From Siphonodentalium dalli (Eukaryota > Mollusca > Scaphopoda > Gadilida > Siphonodentaliidae), in the NCBI GenBank assembly GCA_032622095.1, contig CP136069.1, forward strand, positions 10,000,036-10,064,035: a stretch of DNA of 64,000 bases, in the 5' to 3' direction. The translations under genes were made by a program, and so were the position numbers. Below are positions 55,135 through 64,000 of the stretch, piece by piece (the first letter of the stretch is position 1; every line of letters starts with the position of its first letter). Below the pieces are notes generated by a model. It ran no database searches, was not told the origin of the DNA, and saw nothing but the letters and a program-made list of their open reading frames with translations.

Positions 55135-55240
55135 TGAGGTCCGTATGAGCCGGGGTCCGTATAAGCCAGGGTCTGTATCAGCCGGAGGTCCGTATGAGCC
55201 ATGGTCCGTAAGAGCCATGGTCCGTATAAGCCGCATACCT
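55135..55240 (+). repeat. ~18-bp minisatellite (GGTCCGTATGAGCC)
   Basis: About six tandem copies of GGTCCGTATAAGCCAGG type. Confidence 0.85.
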
Positions 55241-55319
55241 CTGAACTGATGGAGCATAACGGATAATTGTACCCACATGAAAAATAAATTTGTAGCACAT
55301 TCAGGTTAGGCTCACACTA

Positions 55320-55501
55320 ACAACATTTATAATTGTTTTCACCATAAAAACGTGAATACTACCATAATATCAGTCATATGTGCATTTTTGTATTTCGGGT
55401 ATGACCCTGGCAACAGTTACCACTCATATAAGTAAGAATTATATGGTATTTTTTTCAGCCAGCTCAACACTAACAACAACTATTCTAATTGTTTTCAACA
55501 T
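55320..55501 (-). repeat. ~150-bp repeat, inverse of 38835-39377
   Basis: CCATAATATCAGTCATATGTGCATTTT and GGCAACAGTTACCA match the family in reverse orientation. It continues into the duplicated unit. Confidence 0.7.
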
Positions 55502-56399
55502 AAAAGTGCTATTAGGTGTAGTTTAGTTTGTTAAAACTACCATAATATCAGTCATATGTGCATTTTTAGATTGTGTGTGTGTCCCTAGCAACCGTCACCC
55601 CCCTTGTAAGTAAGAAATATGGTAATTTGTCAGTCAGGTCAAAACTGACAACAATTATTTTCACCATAAAAATGCTACACGACGTGGATTAGTTTGTTAG
55701 AACACATATAATATCAGTCATATGCATTAATCTGGTGCCGGGTAGTTGCCTAGCAACCGTTGCTAAGAAGAGCCTGTCGCAAATGTCGCCACATGTGAAA
55801 ATGAGAAATAGCGTATAATGAACATATGTGCCAAGTTTCATGCTTTTATCACCCTTTTCAGAGTTGGTGTGTTTTATACAACAAGCACTTGGACTAGCGG
55901 AAGAGCAAAATGTGTCGAGAGTCAGTTTAGGGAGTAGGGTTATGTTTTTACAAGTATTGACCACTTATCATGGGTATAGTTGCTAATCCCGCAAATCATA
56001 TTGCAGGAGTGATATTTGTGCAGTTTTTAAAACAAATTGCTTGCGCCTACGTAATGAATAGCCCGAGAAATTTGACATCAAATAGGACAGTTTGTCTGAA
56101 AAAATCGTAATTTTTTGGGGTCATTATGTTATTTTTTATCCATATCTGCGAAATTCATTTAAATCCCTTAGTTTAATTTGTATTTCTGGTTCGAGAATTG
56201 TGTATTGAACAATATTAAGTACATTTTGGTATATGTTTCTGCTGAAAAATTGTTATATCATCCCATTATTCCTGTGATTGTGAAAAATATAAAAGTTTTT
56301 TTTTTATGGAAAAAATTGGTTAACTCCGAAAGCTCAACTCCGATTTTAGGGGACTTTTCGTGACGCATCCGCGATGTTATGGCCTAAATAATGTATAAA

Positions 56400-56940
56400 A
56401 AAAATCAGCTTTCCCGGATTTATTTCCTCACTTTTCCCCATTCACGCCTAATGTGCCTGGCCTATAAGCTTATCTGGTTCCCCACATCATTTGCAGTGTA
56501 CACGCTTGTGGTTATATTCTTTCGAGATCATTTCAATGATGTCCATATAACCATGCATTTGAATATTATAATCTTTTCTTGGAGCATATAACCACCTATC
56601 TTCTCAACAAAATGTTAATGCAGTTACACAATCAACTCGATGTTCATGTTCGTCATGCTTGTTCTTTAATATAGATATGTACCTTCAGGAACCATTAAGA
56701 ACCGAAACTGTCACCACATACAAATCTTACACGACACTTTGTCAGTTTTCAAAATACGCAAATTCAAAACTGAGCGAAAATTATCACTGCTCGAATTTAA
56801 ATACGAATAGGTTAGTGATTTTGTTTGAAAATTGTAAGACTATGTATTAGTGTATACATTTTGTGTCATATGTCAGTCCTACACAGTCGATGTCAATGCA
56901 TTTTAAAACAGCTATCAATAAACTATGTTGTTGTAACTGT
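56400..56940 (+). pseudogene. Retrotransposon C-terminal fragment related to 24750-25650
   Basis: It shares TTTCAATGATGTCCATATAACC, CTTTTCTTGGAGCATATAACC and ACCATTAAGAACCGAAAC with 25340-25530. Frames are broken. Repeated at 59112-59652. Confidence 0.45.
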
Positions 56941-57555
56941 GATATGAAAGCATGAACGCGTCTTTAATCACTTAACATTGGTGTAAACAATATTTAGTCT
57001 AGCTCTCACATACATGTATACATACTAATTACATAATAATAAGTGCAATTTTTAGTTTCTTGTTTTTGGTGAGTTTTTTCAATTGTGAGATATGGAGGAT
57101 CTGGCAACAAGCAAAATGCTTTTTTAAAGCCATCTCCTCAGTGTGTTGCTTCTGAATCAGAAATTATTTCATTTTCATTATGGTTAAATATGTGTTACTA
57201 TATGCCAAGTTAGCTTTTTTATTTCTGGTTCAGGTGAAAATTAGCACATGGTCATCTTTAAAGGAAATATATGAATGGGTAAAAGATTTCGAAAATATAT
57301 TGTAACTGAATTTGGTCATGAACTGTATATATATGATACACTTATCAGTCAATAGTGTATGACTAGGATGTTTTAAAGAGAACTAGAATAATTCAATATT
57401 AATAAAGAAAAAAAGTACAATTGAAAATCCCACTTGTGTTGTGCTACGTGTATGTATATAATAAATGGTGCATATTATATAACTGGATTGAATTTGTCAG
57501 CAGTGCAGTTGCCAATGTGTAATATACATTTAGACCTCAGAGCTAATCAAGCTGG

Positions 57556-57950
57556 TCAGTGGCAGTATTTATGAAATCTACCGGTTCTGTCAATATAGAG
57601 TCCAACTGCTAGAAATATGTTCTCATTTTCTTCCGCTGATAAGTTATCAGATCCTTTCAGTAGTATATCACATGTTAGTGTATATGGTAAGTTCTCAAGG
57701 AATTTTATTTTTTGCTCCCTAAATAATCGGCAGTATAAGAGGTAGTGCTCCGCAGTTTCAATGCTTCCACATGCACATGATGGGTCATCTTTGAGGTAAT
57801 TTTCTTTCAAATCTGAATTCAAATTGCTACACTTCGTTCTTATCCTAGTATGATAAATTTGGCTTTCTCTACTAGTTGCCGTGTAATAATAAGATTTTTA
57901 AGAACATTGTCTCCATTCCCACTGTTCACCACACGAGTATTGTTGTGGCC
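57556..57950 (-). pseudogene. CR1-like ORF2 C-terminus, minus strand, copy 1
   Basis: The frame encodes NSDLKENYLKDDPSCACGSI then ETAEHYLLYC, the same C-terminal cysteine motif as the plus-strand copy at 34615-34848. Homology extends upstream to about 57910. It is followed on the minus strand by the matching 3' UTR to about 57000. A 5'-truncated insertion. Confidence 0.78.
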
Positions 57951-58214
57951 CATAAAGATCGATTAGGATTTTTTGTACAGTTATTATAAAATAATATGTA
58001 ACGTTTTAACCAAAAACGTATTTGAGGGAGGGGTAGCTAAAATCCAATATCTCGCAAACCGTTTAACATTCCTGCGAACTTCTTTCTACATATGATTGCC
58101 AGATAACGACTTCACAATAGAAATGGATTAAATAGTTTGGCATTAGTGCGATATTTATTTGAATGATAATGGTTGAAAAAACAATACTTCCGTGAAAAAG
58201 AGCGATTTTTTAAC

Positions 58215-60931
58215 AAAAGTGCTATTAGGTGTAGTTTAGTTTGTTAAAACTACCATAATATCAGTCATATGTGCATTTTTAGATTGTGTGTGTGTCCCTA
58301 GCAACCGTCACCCCCTTGTAAGTAAGAAATATGGTAATTTGTCAGTCAGGTCAAAACTGACAACAATTATTTTCACCATAAAAATGCTACACGACGTGGA
58401 TTAGTTTGTTAGAACACATATAATATCAGTCATATGCATTAATCTGGTGCCGGGTAGTTGCCTAGCAACCGTTGCTAAGAAGAGCCTGTCGCAAATGTCG
58501 CCACATGTGAAAATGAGAAATAGCGTATAATGAACATATGTGCCAAGTTTCATGCTTTTATCACCCTTTTCAGAGTTGGTGTGTTTTATACAACAAGCAC
58601 TTGGACTAGCGGAAGAGCAAAATGTGTCGAGAGTCAGTTTAGGGAGTAGGGTTATGTTTTTACAAGTATTGACCACTTATCATGGGTATAGTTGCTAATC
58701 CCGCAAATCATATTGCAGGAGTGATATTTGTGCAGTTTTTAAAACAAATTGCTTGCGCCTACGTAATGAATAGCCCGAGAAATTTGACATCAAATAGGAC
58801 AGTTTGTCTGAAAAAATCGTAATTTTTTGGGGTCATTATGTTATTTTTTATCCATATCTGCGAAATTCATTTAAATCCCTTAGTTTAATTTGTATTTCTG
58901 GTTCGAGAATTGTGTATTGAACAATATTAAGTACATTTTGGTATATGTTTCTGCTGAAAAATTGTTATATCATCCCATTATTCCTGTGATTGTGAAAAAT
59001 ATAAAAGTTTTTTTTTTATGGAAAAAATTGGTTAACTCCGAAAGCTCAACTCCGATTTTAGGGGACTTTTCGTGATGCATCCGCGATGTTATGGCCTAAA
59101 TAATGTATAAAAAAAATCAGCTTTCCCGGATTTATTTCCTCACTTTTCCCCATTCACGCCTAATGTGCCTGGCCTATAAGCTTATCTGGTTCCCCACATC
59201 ATTTGCAGTGTACACGCTTGTGGTTATATTCTTTCGAGATCATTTCAATGATGTCCATATAACCATGCATTTGAATATTATAATCTTTTCTTGGAGCATA
59301 TAACCACCTATCTTCTCAACAAAATGTTAATGCAGTTACACAATCAACTCGATGTTCATGTTCGTCATGCTTGTTCTTTAATATAGATATGTACCTTCAG
59401 GAACCATTAAGAACCGAAACTGTCACCACATACAAATCTTACACGACACTTTGTCAGTTTTCAAAATACGCAAATTCAAAACTGAGCGAAAATTATCACT
59501 GCTCGAATTTAAATACGAGTAGGTTAGTGATTTTGTTTGAAAATTGTGAGACTATTTATTAGTGTATACATTTTGTGTCATATGTCAGTCCTACACAGTC
59601 GATGTCAATGCATTTTAAAACAGCTATCAATAAACTATGTTGTTGTAACTGTGATATGAAAGCATGAACGCGTCTTTAATCACTTAACATTGGTGTAAAC
59701 AATATTTATTCTAGCTCTCACATACATGTATACATACTAATTACATAATAATAAGTGCAATTTTTAGTTTCTTGTTTTTGGTGAGTTTTTTCAATTGTGA
59801 GATATGGAGGATCTGGCAACAAGCAAAATGCTTTTTTAAAGCCATCTCCTCAGTGTGTTGATTCTGAATCAGAAATTATTTCATTTTCATTATGGTTAAA
59901 TATGTGTTACTATATGCCAAGTTAGCTTTTTTATTTCTGGTTCAGGTGAAAATTAGCACATGGTCATCTTTAAAGGAAATATATGAATGGGTAAAAGATT
60001 TCGAAAATATATTGTAACTGAATTTGGTCATGAACTGTATATATATGATACACTTATCAGTCAATAGTGTATGACTAGGATGTTTTAAAGAGAACTAGAA
60101 TAATTCAATATTAATAAAGAAAAAAAGTACAATTGAAAATCCCACTTGTGTTGTGCTACGTGTATGTATATAATAAATGGTGCATATTATATAACTGGAT
60201 TGAATTTGTCAGCAGTGCAGTTGCCAATGTGTAATATACATTTAGACCTCAGAGCTAATCAAGCTGGTCAGTGGCAGTATTTATGAAATCTACCGGTTCT
60301 GTCAATATAGAGTCCAACTGCTAGAAATATGTTCTCATTTTCTTCCGCTGATAAGTTATCAGATCCTTTCAGTAGTATATCACATGTTAGTGTATATGGT
60401 AAGTTCTCAAGGAATTTTATTTTTTGCTCCCTAAATAATCGGCAGTATAAGAGGTAGTGCTCCGCAGTTTCAATGCTTCCACATGCACATGATGGGTCAT
60501 CTTTGAGGTAATTTTCTTTCAAATCTGAATTCAAATTGCTACACTTCGTTCTTATCCTAGTATGATAAATTTGGCTTTCTCTACTAGTTGCCGTGTAATA
60601 ATAAGATTTTTAAGAACATTGTCTCCATTCCCACTGTTCACCACACGAGTATTGTTGTGGCCCATAAAGATCGATTAGGATTTTTTGTACAGTTATTATA
60701 AAATAATATGTAACGTTTTAACCAAAAACGTATTTGAGGGAGGGGTAGCTAAAATCCAATATCTCGCAAACCGTTTAACATTCCTGCGAACTTCTTTCTA
60801 CATATGATTGCCAGATAACGACTTCACAATAGAAATGGATTAAATAGTTTGGCATTAGTGCGATATTTATTTGAATGATAATGGTTGAAAAAACAATACT
60901 TCCGTGAAAAAGAGCGATTTTTTAACAAAAG
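58215..60931 (+). repeat. 2.71-kb tandem duplication, copy 2
   Basis: Nearly identical to 55502-58214; three long frames translate identically in both copies. The repeat ends at TTTTTTAACAAAAG, after which unique sequence (CAATTTTGGTCAG) follows. Confidence 0.93.
60268..60662 (-). pseudogene. CR1-like ORF2 C-terminus, minus strand, copy 2
   Basis: Duplicate of 57556-57950 produced by the 2.71-kb tandem duplication; the 88-codon frame is unchanged. Confidence 0.78.
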
Positions 60932-61204
60932 CAATTTTGGTCAGTCACTGGTGGGTATATCATTCATCGTCGATTTCACTATAGCCACCGGTTATGTCCG
61001 TTATGTTTTACTACCACTTTCGAGAACCATATATATTTCTTCTTTAAAAAAAAGGTTAGTTTCTACTTGTTCTACCGTAGATATGGTCGAAAACTAGAGC
61101 TATTTTTCGATTTGGCCGCTCCAGTGATATTGAAAATAATGCAGTGTAAACTTGATAAAAAAAAACACATTTCGCATTTTAATTTATTGCACTTTTGGGG
61201 ACAT

Positions 61205-61630
61205 GACAATCTGCAGGATGGGATGGGATATGGGACAAAACGACAATCTGCGGGACAGAATTTCAAATTGCGTGGGACGGCCGATATCTCGAGGAATACA
61301 GGGCGTAGGGGGCTCATTTTGGTGTCTAACGAAAGGCACACGTTCGCCCTATCCAAACATATTAACCCGGCTACTAACCAAACACCAGAAGTTGCATTAT
61401 TTGATCGACAACTGACCTAACATGGGGTGGAATTTGGGATAGCATGACAATCTGCGGGACAGGATTTTCAAATTGCGTGGGACGGCCGATAGCTCGAGGA
61501 ATACAGCGCATAGAGGGCTACTTTTGGTGTCTAACGAAAGGTACACATTCGCCCTATCCACACATATTAATCCCGCCACTGGCCGGACACCGGAAGTTAC
61601 ATTATCCGGTCGACAACTGACCTAACATAA
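61205..61630 (+). repeat. ~205-bp tandem duplication, two diverged copies
   Basis: CAATCTGCGGGACAG...TTCAAATTGCGTGGGACGG...CGACAACTGACCTAACAT occurs at about 61242-61423 and 61448-61628. Sequence before (60932-61200) and after (61630-62155) is unassigned. Confidence 0.85.
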
Positions 61631-62159
61631 AATGCCACAAACACGAAAAACTGCGTTCGACATTAATGTTTAGAATTTAGATTTCTCGATGAATACACTA
61701 GCAAACAACAAGTTTTAGGTATCAAATAACGCAGTGGAGTACTGTGCGTTCGTTTTTAGCTACAATATGGCTGTTTTAGTGCGAATATTGTAATGGCGAA
61801 CACGCAAACACGCTCCGATAAAACAGCTAAAAATAGACTCGATGTTTACAATTACGGGATCGATTTCAGCCAGTATATTCAATATAATGGGGCGTATAGT
61901 ATATCAAAATATAGAATTAGACACAGGGAATGCATTTTTTTCCAAATGGGTCCACCAGGCGGTGAAATTGTTGCAGAAATTCGCTCCAAGATATTCTCAC
62001 TTATTTTTATTTCAGTTGTGACTAAAAGCCCAGATGCCGGAGCCCAGCGTCTAAAAGACAAGTTACAAAATAGATCAACTGGTTTGAACGAATGAATATG
62101 TCAATGGTAAGACTATTCAAAAGAATATTCAAATCAAATAGTGTTTATAGACTTAAAAA

Positions 62160-62357
62160 CTCATAAGCGAGGGAAGTTCTCATATTATCCTCCGGTCATA
62201 CGCGGGGGAGGTTCTGATATGAACATATTATCTGCCGGTCATACGCGGTGGAGGTTCATATTATCCACCGGTCATACGCGAGGGAGGTTCTCATATTATC
62301 CTCTGGTCATACGTTGGGGAGGTTCTCATATGAACATATTATCCGCCGGTCATATCC
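62160..62357 (+). repeat. Satellite array, plus-orientation segment
   Basis: About five monomers read CATATTATCCGCCGGTCATA then CGCGGTGGAGGTT. This is the reverse complement of the monomers that fill 62360-64000. Confidence 0.9.
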
Positions 62358-64000
62358 TCCCTCGGGTGTGACCGGTGGATAATATGAGAACCTCCCTCGC
62401 ATATGACCGGCAGATAATATGTTCATATGAGAACCTCCACCGCGTATGACCAGTGGATAATATGAACCTCCACGCGTATGACCGGCAGATAATATGTTCA
62501 TATGAGAACCTCCACCGTGTATGACCGAAGGATAATATGTTCAAATGAGAACCTCCACTGTGTATGACCGGCGGATAATATGTTCATATGAGAACCTCCC
62601 CTACATATGACCTGTGGATAATATGAACCTCCACCGTGTATGACCGGCAGATAATATGTTCATATCAGAACGTCCCCCACCTATGACCGAAGGATAATAT
62701 GAGAACTTCCCTCGCGTATGACCGGCGGATAATATGAACCTCCACCGCGTATGACCTGCGGATAATATGTTCATATGAGAACATCCACCGCGTATGACTG
62801 GCAGATAATATGTTCATATGAGAACCTCCACTGCGTATGACCGGCGGATAATATGTTCATATGAGAACCTCCCCTACGTATGACCGGTGGATAATATGAA
62901 CCTCCACCGTGTATGACCGGCGGATAATATGTTCATATCAGAACCTCCCCCATATATGACCGAAGGATAATATGAGAACTTCCCTCGCGTATGATCGGCG
63001 GATAATATGAACCTCCACCGCGTATGACCGGCGGATAATATGTTCATATGAGAACCTCCCCAACGTATGACCGTAGGATAATATGAGAACCTCCCTTGCG
63101 TATGACCGGTGGATAATATGAGAACCTCCCTCGCGTATGACCGGCAGATAATATGAACCTCCACCGCGTATGACCGGCGGATAATATGTTCATATGAGAA
63201 CCTCCCCAACGTATGACCGGAGGATAATATGAGAACCTCCCTCGCGTATGACCGGTGGATAATATGAGAACCTCCCTCGCATATGACCGGCAGATAATAT
63301 GAACCTCCACCGCGTATGACCGGCGGATAATATGTTCATATCAGAACCTCCCCCACATATGATCGGAGGATAATATGAGAACTTCCCTCGCGTATGACCG
63401 GCAGATAATATGAACCTCCACCACGTATGACCGGCGGATAATATGTTCATATGAGAACTTCCACCGCGTATGACCGGTGGATAATATGAACCTCCACTGC
63501 GTATGACCGGCGAATAATATGTTCATATCAGAACCTCCCCCACGTATGACCGGAGGATAATATGAGAACCTCCCTCGCGTATGACCAGCGGATAATATGA
63601 ACCTCCACCGTGTATGACCGGCAGATAATATGTTCATATGAGAATCTCCCCTATGTATGACCGGAGGCTAATATGAGAACCTCCCTCGCGTATGACCGGT
63701 GGATAAAATGAACCTCCACCGCGTATGACCGGCAGATAATATGTTCATATGAGAACCTCCCCTACGTATGACCGGAAGATAATATGAGAACCTCCCTCGC
63801 GTATGACCGGTGGATAATATGAGAACCTCCCTCGCGTATGACCGGCGGATAATTAAGTTCATATCAGAACCTCCACCGCGTATGACCAGCGGATAATATG
63901 TTCATATGAGAACCTCCCCAACGTATGGCCGGAGGATAATATGAGAACCTCCCTCGCGTATAACCGGTGGATAATACGAGAACCTCCCTCGCGTATGACC
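62358..64000 (-). repeat. Satellite array, inverted main segment (continues past window)
   Basis: More than 40 monomers consist of ACCTCC-CTCGCGTATGACCGG-CGGATAATAT. They differ mainly in a linker: GA (33-bp period), GAGA (35) or GTTCATATGAGA (43). Frames up to 111 codons in several phases are repeat artefacts. Confidence 0.92.

Larger units (their letters stand above)
55502..58214 (+). repeat. 2.71-kb tandem duplication, copy 1
   Basis: It begins AAAAGTGCTATTAGG and repeats from 58215. It contains the inverse ~150-bp repeat (to about 55860), unassigned AT-rich sequence (55870-56400), a retroelement fragment (56400-56940) and a minus-strand CR1 3' end (57000-57950). Confidence 0.93.

Noticed and set aside
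62141-63862. ORFs of 60-111 codons in the satellite
   Set aside because: All are the same 11-12-residue peptide repeat in different frames.
62160-64000. CRISPR-like direct repeats
   Set aside because: Linkers between repeats are a few recurring sequences, not unique spacers, the whole monomer repeats, and the context is eukaryotic. This is a satellite.

Overview
This window looks like animal nuclear DNA that is AT-rich, gene-poor and dominated by repeats. Nothing prokaryotic is visible: there are no operons, dense ORFs or ribosome binding sites. The one recognisable host gene has spliceosomal introns. The repeat population is CR1/Jockey-type non-LTR retrotransposons, Helitrons with CTGTCTGTCTGT heads, TTAA-flanked and 9-bp-TSD MITEs, a tRNA-headed SINE, minisatellites and short palindromes. 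This resembles a marine invertebrate, most likely a mollusc or other lophotrochozoan, but that placement rests on the general character of the repeats and is inference.

Layout. 1-4.9 kb: intergenic DNA with two well-delimited MITEs (1153-1387 and 1715-1864), another inverted repeat and a SINE. 5-10.6 kb, minus strand: an asteroid/ASTE1-like XPG/FEN-family gene. I can assemble three in-frame exons (10591-9863, 6852-6676, 5378-5055), and all seven acidic positions expected of FEN-type nucleases are present. Its introns are packed with a ~47-bp minisatellite, T-rich blocks and a roving ~70-bp palindrome. 11-15.8 kb: diverged tandem repeats, a foldback and one possible orphan exon. 15.9-17.5 kb: a decayed retrotransposon 5' region and ORF1 with zinc knuckles. 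17.5-24.7 kb: mostly unassigned, with a perfect 117-bp duplication, a GGTACTC palindrome cluster and a second TTAA MITE. 24.7-35.5 kb: CR1-like remains, comprising a fragment, an endonuclease region with a degenerate 2A-like motif, a linker and reverse transcriptase split by ~3 kb and ~1.7 kb of other repeats, then a second 5'-truncated copy with its 3' UTR.

36-37.3 kb: a foldback-like structure filled with GAT/GAC repeats whose strand sense flips inside it. 37.6-38.2 kb: a cluster of GGTTCTTCGCGAAGAACC palindromes. 38.8-52.3 kb: three near-identical ~2.82-kb non-autonomous Helitrons in a ~3.85-kb head-to-tail array, flanked by ~300-bp tandem repeats. 53-55.3 kb: decayed minisatellites. 55.5-60.9 kb: a fresh 2.71-kb tandem duplication carrying minus-strand CR1 3' ends. 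62.2-64.0 kb: a satellite array that reverses orientation near 62.36 kb and runs off the window.

The ASTE1-like gene is the only likely functional protein-coding gene. No obvious new multi-gene system is present. The notable material is structural: palindrome-based repeats, the Helitron array, and repeat switching at the exon borders of the ASTE1-like gene.
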